DNA from: Uranotaenia lowii
Lineage: Eukaryota; Arthropoda; Insecta; Diptera; Culicidae
Reading direction: 5' to 3'
Length of the DNA stretch: 64,000 nucleotides
Assembly: GCF_029784155.1 (NCBI RefSeq)
Contig: NC_073692.1
Span: 373,182,813 to 373,246,812, forward strand
Of the stretch, positions 24,901 to 34,876 are shown one piece after another (the first letter of the stretch is position 1; the number at the start of each line of letters is the position of its first letter). Below the pieces are notes generated by a model. It was not told the DNA's origin and did not search any database. It saw only the letters and a list, made by a program, of their open reading frames with translations. The translations under genes and the position numbers were made by a program.

Positions 24901-26910
24901 GTCATTTTTGTCATTTTTGTCATTTTTGTCATTTTTGTCATTTTTGTCATTTTTTGTCATTTTTGTCATTTTTGTCATTTTTGTCATTTTGTCATTTTGT
25001 CATTTTTGTCATTTTTGTCATTTTTGTCATTTTTGTCATTTTGTCATTTTTGTCATTTTTGTCATTTTTGTCATTTTTGTCATTTTTGTCATTTTTGTCA
25101 TTTTTGTCATTTTTGTCATTTTTGTCATTTTTGTCATTTTGTCATTTTGTCATTTTTGTCATTTTTGTCATTTTTGTCATTTTTGTCATTTTTGTCATTT
25201 TTGTCATTTTTGTCATTTTTGTCATTTTTGTCATTTTTGTCATTTTTGTCATTTTTGTCATTTTTGTCATTTTTGTCATTTTTGTCATTTTTGTCATTTT
25301 TGTCATTTTTGTCATTTTTGTCATTTTTGTCATTTTTGTCATTTTTGTCATTTTTGTCATTTTTGTCATTTTTGTCATTTTTGTCATTTTTGTCATTTTT
25401 GTCATTTTTGTCATTTTTGTCATTTTGTCATTTTTGTCATTTTTGTCATTTTTGTCATTTTTGTCATTTTTGTCATTTTGTCATTTTTGTCATTTTTGTC
25501 ATTTTTGTCATTTTTGTCATTTTTGTCATTTTTGTCATTTTTGTCATTTTTGTCATTTTTGTCATTTTTGTCATTTTTGTCATTTTTGTCATTTTTGTCA
25601 TTTTTGTCATTTTTGTCATTTTTGTCATTTTTGTCATTTTTGTCATTTTTGTCATTTTTGTCATTTTTGTCATTTTTGTCATTTTTGTCATTTTTGTCAT
25701 TTTTGTCATTTTTGTCATTTTTGTCATTTTTGTCATTTTTGTCATTTTTGTCATTTGTTTTTGTCATTTTTGTCATTTTTGTCATTTTTGTCATTTTTGT
25801 CATTTTTGTCATTTTTGTCATTTTTGTCATTTTTGTCATTTTTGTCATTTTTGTCATTTTTGTCATTTTTGTCATTTTTGTCATTTTTGTCATTTTTGTC
25901 ATTTTTGTCATTTTTGTCATTTTGTCATTTTTGTCATTTTTGTCATTTTTGTCATTTTTGTCATTTTTGTCACTATTGTCACTATTGTCACTATTGTCAT
26001 TTTTGTCATTTTTGTCATTTTTGTCATTTTTGTCATTTTTGTCATTTTTGTCATTTTTGTCATTTTTGTCATTTTTGTCATTTTGTCATTTTTGTCATTT
26101 TTGTCATTTTTGTCATTTTTGTCATTTTTGTCATTTTTGTCATTTTTGTCATTTTTGTCATTTTGTCATTTTTGTCATTTTTGTCATTTTTGTCATTTTT
26201 GTCATTTTTGTCATTTTTGTCATTTTTGTCATTTTTGTCATTTTTGTCATTTTTGTCATTTTTGTCATTTTGTCATTTTTGTCATTTTTGTCATTTTTGT
26301 CATTTTTGTCATTTTTGTCATTTTTGTCATTTTGTCATTTTTGTCATTTTGTCATTTTTGTCATTTTTGTCATTTTTGTCATTTTTGTCATTTTTGTCAT
26401 TTTTGTCATTTTTGTCATTTTTGTCATTTTTGTCATTTTTGTCATTTTTGTCATTTTTGTCATTTTTGTCATTTTCGTCATTTTGTCATTTTGTCATTTT
26501 TGTCATTTTTGTCATTTTGTCATTTTTGTCATTTTTGTCATTTTTGTCATTTTTGTCATTTTTGTCATTTTTGTCATTTTGTCATTTTTGTCATTTTTGT
26601 CATTTTTGTCATTTTGTCATTTTGTCATTTTTGTCATTTTTGTCATTTTTGTCATTTTTGTCATTTTTGTCATTTTTGTCATTTTTGTCATTTTTGTCAT
26701 TTTTGTCATTTTTGTCATTTTTGTCATTTTTGTCATTTTTGTCATTTTTGTCATTTTTGTCATTTTTGTCATTTTTGTCATTTTTGTCATTTTTGTCATT
26801 TTTGTCATTTTTGTCATTTTTGTCATTTTTGTCATTTTTGTCATTTTTGTCATTTTTGTCATTTTTGTCATTTTTGTCATTTTTGTCATTTTGTCATTTT
26901 TGTCATTTTT
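15985..26910 (+). repeat. Satellite domain 3: GTCATTTTT 9-bp units
   Basis: About 10.4 kb of known sequence plus a gap, roughly 1,150 units of GTCATTTTT. Single-T-loss 8-bp units (GTCATTTT) and rarer 10-bp units break the phase at irregular intervals. Minor variants cluster: GTAATTTTT groups near 16588, 16990, 17387-17435, 18062 and 22202, and GTCACTATT pairs or triplets near 23897 and 25970. The right border at 26910 is abrupt. Open frames of over 3,000 codons (VIF/HFC/SFL repeats, and MTK/NDK on the other strand) are artefacts of the 9-bp period and must not be annotated as proteins. Confidence 0.97.
21627..22126. other. Assembly gap of 500 N inside the satellite
   Basis: Exactly 500 N separate two stretches of the same GTCATTTTT array. 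The round number suggests a placeholder, so the true array length is unknown. Confidence 0.99.
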
Positions 26911-28448
26911 GTTCATACATGTTGTGATTTTGAAGTTATTTTTTGCGATATTTAGTTGCCTTCTTTTGTAGAACCTTTTCGAATCTATTCATCCAATAAA
27001 AGTTTGCCAAACGAACTTAATTTAATTATGAAAACCAGTCTTTTCTAACAATTGCTGATTCCACATTTAACAGGACGATTCCATTCATTCCACACGTGCC
27101 AAATTTCCCAAAAGTCAAGCTGTTTTCCATCGATGTTAAGCTCTGAATATGACCTCATTCACCATTCCATTCCAACTATCACAAGTTCAATCAGTAGATC
27201 TGGTTTCAGCAGAAAGAGTCTTCTGAAATCGGCTTGGCGTCGCGACGCCAAGCTCTCGCCAAAGAACCAATAAGCCATTTATGACACTCTGATTTGGCAA
27301 ATTTCGATAGGCTCTTCCACACGCCATTACCCGGAAGCAAGTGAGCTTCCCGGAACGTTCGAGGAGCACCATTTTCACTTCACGCCTCCATAACCATCAG
27401 CTAAGTAGTTGAGTATAACCATAGATAGATATGAATATTTGTGTCTGAAAAATGTTGGGGTTGCGCTTTGCTAAAACTTTTCTCCTCCGTGGGAGGTTCC
27501 ACCTTCCGGAAGAGTCAAACTGCTACAAGCAGATACTTACAACAACCCAAAAGAAGACATTTCCAAAATGAAAGGAAAGGGGAAGGAGTGATGCCACCTA
27601 AAGCTACTCAACCGAAGGAAGTCGGTATGGATGGCATACATAAATTTGCGCTTCCGAAGCGGGAAATCGATTTGAGCCGCTTCAATAGAGCCTAAAGAAT
27701 CGCGACCGGGCGCGAAAACCGGTTCTGCTGGTTGATGATGATGGTAGTAGGTTTCCGATCGCCCGTGTAGATTGTTGGATCGAAACCATAAGGATGCGCG
27801 ATAATGCGAGAGTTTGGCACCGGGAAAAAAGCCGGGAAGTGGTCCTTGCTGTAACACTTGCAATCTGTTGAGCCAAACCGAAAACGGCACGCCTTTGCTG
27901 GTTTGGTCTCTGGAGCCACCATTTTTGTATAGTGCAGATTATGATATCGGTTTATTGGTGTGGAATTGATGCTTTCCCGAAATTTGTTGGTTGGTTCTCA
28001 TGAACAGCTGACCAAAATGTTAAAAATGTTCAATATTGGTTCTGAATTATGCCCCAATTAAAAATTCGTTCCATTGTTGATTTGTTGGTATTTAAACAAA
28101 TTTTGGTTATGTCAGGTCTTAGAATTGAACATCAAAGTCAAAAATCTCCTATATTTCGACCCTTCACAAGTTTTTCGGGTTTTCCATTAATTTTCATATA
28201 TTTTAGGCAAAATAGGTTTTATGGTTCATATTCTTCACAGTGAAAGTAATTTTACTTTCAATTTTGTTTTAAATAGTAAAAAACTAGATTTTTCCTTAAT
28301 CATTGTCTACCATTGGAACCACTGATTGGGAGGCACATTTTTTTAAATATTGAAAAATTTTAATTTGAAAGACTTTTTATGGCAAAAAGCTGTAGGATTC
28401 AGGAAGAATGGGAGTTCATTGTGTGCATAGGAGTATCTTCATCCTACC
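26911..28448. other. Unique DNA right of the satellite
   Basis: Composition returns abruptly to normal. The part at 27040-27930 is the least AT-rich, with overlapping ORFs on both strands (for example 27441-27695 + and 27537-27890 -), none recognisable. I see no splice-bounded exon I can defend. Confidence 0.4.
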
Positions 28449-29264
28449 CTAGCAAAATAAATTATTGACAAATTTCGGCGTTTTAGAACTAAAGCAAGGT
28501 CTAGGTCCAAAGTAGGAGCACTCGCCCTATCATGGAATTTTTTAGATGAAAAAAATAGATATGGTACAGACAGATAAACAATGCAAATTCCTTGGCCATA
28601 ATGGTTGACTATACATTTAATTATCTCACTAACAACAACTTAAATTTTTATTTAATTCTTTCTGCGATCGTTGTATTCTACAAAAAAATTAAGAGCCTAT
28701 TCTTTTTTAAGCACTCTGTGAAAATTTAAATTTATAGTTAGATTATCGCTTTGAGTATCTTTGAGTTTTCTAGGCACAGAATACAATTAGGAAAATCATA
28801 TTTTCAATTAATACTATCAGATAAGTTGGTAGTTGAATTCACGTTAGAAATTTTTAGAGCATAAATTTGAGTAGACGAAGAATTAGGAAGGCCAGAACAA
28901 ATATTAGTTACGGTTCGAATATTGAATCGTGTACGATTAAACAATTTAAAGAAATGAATGATCGTGTGACGAAATTTGGTCACACTCTAATAAACTAAAA
29001 AAATAACACCTGTAGTTTTTGAGAACATTGCAACTCAGGCTTTTTTTACAATTAAATATAGGATCAATGTAAACTCTTGAGCTATTTCTATTACACGATA
29101 TTTCCGATTTTTCCATTTCAAAGCTTAAAATTTCATAAAAACCTCAGACGTTAGAAAATTTGGGAAATTTTGGTGATAACTTAACCAGGGATTTTTTTTG
29201 CAAAACAGTAGTAGTTAAGGAAATTTAGGTTATAGCCACACTCCCACACGATTTTTTTTGCTAG
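28449..29264. repeat. Possible MITE with CTAGCAAAA termini
   Basis: CTAGCAAAA at 28449-28457 is matched by its reverse complement TTTTGCTAG at 29256-29264. This bounds about 816 bp of AT-rich, non-coding DNA. No clear target-site duplication is visible and the terminal match is short, so this is tentative. Confidence 0.3.
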
Positions 29265-29830
29265 GATGAAAAGGTGACCTCCTCAAGCGCAATTTTATAT
29301 CTTTCATCCCTTTCTTTATTTTCTTTACTATCTTTCGACTACCAGGACGTGGTCGGCGCCGTTATTGATGTTGGAAGAGAGAGCATCAGGTTTGTTCGTT
29401 GAGAATGAGCTTCGGATCCCAACAACCAATTTTTTTACTCTTGTACAAAATTGGTGGCCTCGGTCAATCACGGAGTTGCAACCATTGGCGATGTGGAACT
29501 CGTTCTTTTTACTGAGCCACATCTGAGATCGTTGAATACGGAATTATTCAATTAGGATTAAGAAAAGCAATGACAATTTAAATATAGGTTATAGACTAAA
29601 GTGTATAAATATCTATGTGTATCAATATTTTTTACAATTTGTAAAACATATGAAAAATTTTTTGAGTTCATAGATTTATAGTGGATGTGAGTAGTCAATC
29701 AAGCTAAGCTAAGCTCAGCTTAATTTGACAATATTCATTCGATTGTTCTTCTAATTTCGTTATCTTAAACTGGACGTTTTTCTCGAACAGTTATGAAACC
29801 TCCACCGCATGAACTATAAATTCGTTGAGA
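29265..29830. other. Unique DNA with a small coding-like island
   Basis: On the minus strand, 29328-29522 is open for 64 codons (it includes FHIANGCNSVIDRGHQFCTR). It is markedly less AT-rich than its flanks and is followed downstream on that strand by AATAAAG. It may be the tail of an old element or an exon, but I do not recognise it. A short AAGCT repeat occurs at 29702-29721. Confidence 0.3.
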
Positions 29831-32001
29831 CAGGGCCGTAGGAAGAACCGACTCATGGGGGGGGGTTTTGGTGACTGATTTTAACCTATGATGTTTTGCC
29901 CAACAACGTACGAAAAAAAACAAATTTTATTTGTTACTATGATTATTCATTTTTAAGTTTTCATTAATAGTTTTTGTTTTAAAACGGAACTTTAGAAAAA
30001 TGGTCCTTAGCCTAAAGGGTGAGCTAATTTTTTTTATGAAACTTTTGGAAACAAAATATGGAATTTGCTTTCATCGAAAGTACAAATTTAAGAACTTGTT
30101 TAAAAGTCTGGTAGGTCGAAGCATAAAATAAGTTCTTTTCAAGCTTGCCTTCAATTTATTAAAAAAAACGTATTCTATGCTCAAAACATACAAGCCCAAA
30201 CTCTTTTGCAAATTCCAAGAATTTAACCTTAGAAGAAAATAAATTAAAAATTTCAAAAAAAAAAAACAGTAAGTGATAACAAATTTTCGGATCAAATTTA
30301 CTCGAAGCAAACTTGAACTAAAGTTATGATTTCAGTTTGAAATTCAGCTTTAAAAAACTTCAATATTAAGAATGTTAATCAATACACCGAAAAAATATAG
30401 AATTTTTTTGCAGATTTTTTAGGTGAAGATCAGATACTTGTTTTTTTAACAGGTAATATTTTTCATAAAGAATCAATACCATAATGAAAATCCTGTTTGT
30501 AATTTTTTCAAATATAATTTGGAATATTATGCATAAAGCAAAACATAGAAAATTCTTCTTTATATCTACGATTTTCAGCTGAATTGTGTGTACAAACTTC
30601 TTATGATTAAAAAAAAATTAAATCTGGAAATTGACAAGCAAATTTTTATGTTCATGTTCTCTTGAGTTCTTTTACAATTTTATGTTGATTGAAAAACTCG
30701 TTCACTCATTCCTGAATTTCAAACCTTAACACTGAACCTGAATTAAAAAATTGAACTGTTTCCAAATTTCTATACCATTTCTGAAATGTACAAAAATACG
30801 AATCCGAATCTAAATTTCAGATCAGAATTTTATGAGCCAAGTTTCAGAGTCATCATTCATGAATCTTTTATTTAAATTATGCATCGCTGGTTTAATATTA
30901 ATTCATTTTTTTTAATTATTTATTTTTAATCTGTATTGTGAATCAGAATTTAAATGATGAATCTGAATCTGAGTTTTCAATTTTGGATCGCCACTTAGAA
31001 GCTTTTAAAGTTTAAATGTTGTTTTAGAATAAAGTTTGAGAACTTCGATTTAAAATGTAGAACAAAATTCTTCTTTTTTCATATTCGGAAAATGATTATC
31101 AAAATATTGAAAATACAAATTATTTTCGAAAAACATGATTCAAATTTGATATGAAATGCAAAACCGAATCAGGATTTCAAAGCAGCTTTTCATTCTTAAT
31201 TTCTAATGATTATTCGAACTGAAAATGAAGAAACCTGAATTTGATACAGAATCAGAAATAAGAAAATATTTAGAAATTAAAATTTTGGTTATGGGAATAA
31301 AGAATCAAAATCTCCAAAATGAGTTTAATTTAAAATTTAATATTCAGACCTGAATTTCTATTATAAGGTTGCAAGATTGTCCGACAAATAATATAAATAT
31401 GCCCGGATATTTAATATAAAATTTGGAAAAAAATCCGGTCTGACCCGGTTGCCCGGATTTCATTGGAAATGCCGGGTTTGTTCTCATTTCAATTTTAAAT
31501 CAAACTTTAAAAAACAAATTGAGTTAAAAAATATTTTTTATTCATGCGTCCAAAAGTTTTGAAGCAAGTTTAAAAAAAAATCGGGAAAGGTTTTTTCAAA
31601 TCTTTTTTTCATGATTTTTGATGAGCAATTCCTAACTTTTGATCTGTATTGCCCGATATTGCCTGGATTTTGGTAGAAAATTTTGAAATCAAATACCCGG
31701 ATTTTGCCTGGTTTTTACATACAACAGCCCGGATTTGTTCGGCCCGGATACGTGGTGAAAAAAATCTGACAAGTGAGAAAATTTTGAAAAATTGTAGCAA
31801 AATTTTGAATTTGGAATGGGTTTTTGAGGTTTTGGAATTAATTTTTAGTCTAGATTGTTTTTCTTGAATAGACTTGCTCTATTATCATAATTTGATTATG
31901 GATTTAAAATTTTGAGTGTAGAGTAGAATACCTCGCTTGCTTTTTTGGACCCTCATGGGGGGGGTTTAACCCCCAAAACCCCCCCCGTTCCTACGGCCAT
32001 G
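29831..32001. mobile_element. Non-autonomous hAT-like element (2.17 kb)
   Basis: The termini are CAGGGCCGTAGG at 29831-29842 and the complement of CATGGCCGTAGG ending at 32001, an 11/12 match. Both ends continue into a G-run flanked by CTCATGGGG. The element is bounded by an exact 8-bp direct repeat CGTTGAGA (29823-29830 and 32002-32009), the duplication length made by hAT transposases. No transposase ORF is visible. The interior is AT-rich and contains a relic of another MITE at about 31362-31770. Related decayed sequence occurs at about 49900-52870. Confidence 0.85.
31362..31770 (+). repeat. TGCCCGG-rich MITE relic nested in the hAT-like element
   Basis: It starts TAAGGTTGCAAGATTGTCCG and ends in CCCGGATACGTGGTGAAAAAAATC plus a degenerate terminal repeat. 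Repeated TGCCCGGAT motifs run in the same order as the intact copy at 57089-57590. It is more diverged than that copy and its target duplication is not recognisable. Confidence 0.6.
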
Positions 32002-32369
32002 CGTTGAGAGTATGAAAGGAATAACTTTATGGACCTCAAATAACGCAAATTATGCAAAAAAAAACTAAATTATTCAAAATATCTTAATTTGATTTGATAA
32101 TGTTTTTTCAATTTTTTTAAATGTTTAATAATTGCTAACTGAGTTAAGATTATACATTTAAAATGCTTGAAATCTTTTACATTACTGAGTTCATTTAAAA
32201 ATTGTGAAAAAAAAGTCGGGGACATATATTGGCTCGACTAGAAGTAGAGAATTAAAGTAAGAAGGGTAGAATGTCAATCTTATTTGAAAGAATCAATCCT
32301 CGATAAGAAAATCTCTCGATGAATTTGAATTTGTAGATAGTAAGAACAGGTCGTTAACAGGTCTTTTAA
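32002..32369. other. Short unique spacer
   Basis: AT-rich DNA between two elements. The first eight bases are the hAT target duplication and the last four are the TTAA of the next element. No gene is seen. Confidence 0.5.
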
Positions 32370-33478
32370 CACTAAACATACCGACACTTTGTATATACCT
32401 ATTTATACCGCGAGCGGTCAAATAACGGTTTACACTGTTTTCGCTAAAACTTTCATGTTTCTCAACCGATTTCTTTAAAATTTATAGTTTTGAAAAGCCT
32501 ATAATGTGACTCAAATATGTTTTTCAGACAATTTTCAGCTACAATCAATTATTTTAAAGTTATGTAAAGTTCAAAAAAAAATTATGAAAAAACATGCTTC
32601 AGAAAAATTGCTATAAATCTGTTGATCAGTGCTCGAAATAAATTTCACTTAGTGCATGAGAAAGCTGAAGTTAGAAGCTATAAGTCTTACATACGAAATT
32701 TTTTATCAAATTTTTTTAAGATCATGGCCACAAAAAAAGTAAAAAAAGTTGTGCAAAACCCGTACTTTTCAATCAATCGACCGCCAAAGCTGTTCCTGTT
32801 ACAGTAGAAAAATTTAAAAAAATGAATTGGAAAATTGATGTAATTTGTCACATTTTGGCATCTTTAGATTTTTAAATACGAAATACATAAATTATGACAC
32901 ATTTTCAAAGGTAGCTGTTTTTCAAACATTTCATCAATTCGGATTTTTGATACAATTCCTACACCTAAAATCAGCTTTGCACTGGATTTTGAGTATGTTA
33001 TCGTAAGGTTTAGGCAAAAAAAATTATATGCAAATGAAAGAAAATTTCATACTGGTTCTAGTGACGTAACTACATTGGCGGTGCGATGCTTGACGAAAAT
33101 ATATTAAAATATATTTTTCATACATTTTTTTTTGGACTTTACATAACTTTAAAATAATTGATTGTAGCTGAAAAACATATTTGAGTCACATTATAGGCTT
33201 TTCAAAACTATAAATTTGAAAGAAATCGGTTGAGAAACAAGAAAGTTTTAGCGAAAACAGTGTAAACCGTCATTTGACCGCTCGCGGTATGAATAGGTAG
33301 ATACCACATGCGTTATTCGAAAACCACAACACTTAGAGAAATAAAAACGCAAAAATACTTGCATTTTGAAAATAAAAATAGTCCTGTCGTTAAATTTGCG
33401 AAAAAAAAAATTATATAAGGTGTAATCATCATTCAAAGTTCAAAAACCGTCATTTGACCGCCTCCGGTACGTTTAGTG
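32370..33478. mobile_element. piggyBac-type MITE
   Basis: The element is flanked by TTAA on both sides (32366-32369 and 33479-33482), the piggyBac target. The ends are CACTAAACATACCG and the complement of CACTAAACGTACCG (13/14 match). Long subterminal inverted repeats follow: the left segment with GCGAGCGGTCAAATAACGG and ATAATGTGACTCAAATATG (about 32400-32580) recurs inverted at about 33100-33300. The GGTCAAATGACGG motif occurs twice at the right end. There is no transposase, so it is mobilised in trans if at all. Confidence 0.85.
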
Positions 33479-33482
33479 TTAA

Positions 33483-33845
33483 AGAACTAAAGTTTATGAG
33501 TATTCTTTCAAATCAAAATCCTATAAGTAATTCGTTTAGATTGATGTGAGCTTCATTAGCTTTCAAATATTGATTCCTGATTCAAGCAGGAAATCCTACG
33601 TGCTTTCCAAACCGAAGATCATTACGATGAGCGACGAAACTTTCATTATTTTGGACATGAAAAAAATTGTTTTAACAGGAGTTTAAGGTAGCCACATTAC
33701 TAAGTTTCGTTCCGGTGGCTTTACGTAAATAAGTATATTTTTCGAGAACAATCCTCTGAAATCTGGATACATTTCGTTTTTCAGTCAAAAGTTATTGTGA
33801 TTTCTTCTATAACCTGTAAACATTCACGATTCCAAAGTTTCATTC
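33483..33845. other. Unique spacer left of the Penelope-like element
   Basis: Non-coding AT-rich DNA. It ends with AAAGTTTCATTC (33834-33845), which recurs at 37179-37190 and is the putative target duplication of the next element. Confidence 0.5.
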
Positions 33846-33898
33846 ATTTAAGGTGATTTTTCGGCTTTCAGTCTATTCAAATAGCAAAAACGACTATT

Positions 33899-33951
33899 TA
33901 TTTAACGTTCCAACGTTTCAATCCATATAGGATCGTCATCAGGGACTGTAA
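33899..33951 (-). ncRNA. Hammerhead-ribozyme-like motif, left arm
   Basis: This is the exact inverted counterpart of the right-arm motif; the CTGATGA core lies at 33936-33942 on the minus strand and GAAAC with the stem-III palindrome at 33902-33919. The same reservations apply. Confidence 0.45.
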
Positions 33952-34240
33952 TGTTTATTGTGTGTTAACAAAATATCAAAAAATCTTCACGAAATTAACT
34001 GATTCTTACCTAAAATGTGTCGTATTTCTTGTCAGGTTTGATTCGGCTGATCGGGTAAAGCTGTCATTTGTGTCTGTTACAATATTTTGTGATTAATTTG
34101 TGATTCTAGTGTTTTGTAGTGCTGTCTGACTTACTGTGAAAAAATCCGTACTTCCTCCTTTTTTCTGTATTAAATTTCCGCAGCATCGATTTTCCACAGT
34201 CACTACTTTTCACTTTTTGTTTTGCTTTGATCTGTTATTA

Positions 34241-34876
34241 CTAGTCCGTGCTATTGTTTTCTGAATGTTGTTGGATTTGTGTTTCTGTGTTGGTAGTTTT
34301 ATGTTTTTGGTTTATTTTTCGTATGTGTTGGATGGTTTTAAAAATGTTTGCGTATGATGTATGTATGTTTTCGGTGTCTTTTTTTAGGTTTATTGCATGT
34401 TTTGTTGTTTTAATGTGGCAACTCTCCAGTATTAACAATTTGTTTTCGTTGTCACATCTGTCGATGATATCCGCTTTATCGATGTCGAACAGATGATCCA
34501 TAGCTATTTCATGTTCCAGTAAGGCTGTTTGTTGGCGAAGTTGTTGAATTGCATAATCCTGTTTCGTGTATCCGATGTTCCATAATCGCTTGAGTTCATT
34601 TGTTTGGGTCCTGTGCTGTGAAATCCGTTGTTTTAGTTTCCTCGTAGTGCATCCAATGTAGCATGCTTCGCAGTTTTCCGTTTCTTGTGTTTCCTCCTCT
34701 TTCCAATGTCCTTTGCAATTTATCCTGTAAATTACATTTGTTTGTTCGTCCCGTGGTGTTTTGTCTTTTATTATCGGGAAAAGGCATCCAATAGTCTTTG
34801 CTTGTTTACTTGCTGTTCGTATATCTGCGTATTCCGAACGCAATGTTTTTGTTATGTTTGCGCTTAGACCATCAAT
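34241..34876 (-). pseudogene. Inverted duplicate of the Penelope GIY-YIG domain
   Basis: On the minus strand this encodes the same amino acids as the end of the plus-strand ORF, from DGLSANITKTLRSEY to the terminal HSENNSTD, with no difference that I can see. It lacks the RT. The open frame runs into the spacer, where its first 38 codons (to 34990) are antisense RT sequence. It exists because of the inverted-arm structure and is not an independent gene. Confidence 0.9.

Noticed and set aside
13769..26910. Possible CRISPR-like or minisatellite array with spacers
   Set aside because: There are no unique spacers; units are contiguous 8-10-bp repeats and the genome is eukaryotic.
17049..26971. 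Giant ORFs of about 3,290 codons in two plus-strand frames
   Set aside because: They are translations of a 9-bp satellite lacking stops; they include the N gap and change repeat peptide at each 8-bp unit.
34761..34874. ATG-initiated N-terminus of the 664-codon Penelope ORF
   Set aside because: This part is the antisense of the GIY-YIG arm created by the inversion, not part of the protein family.
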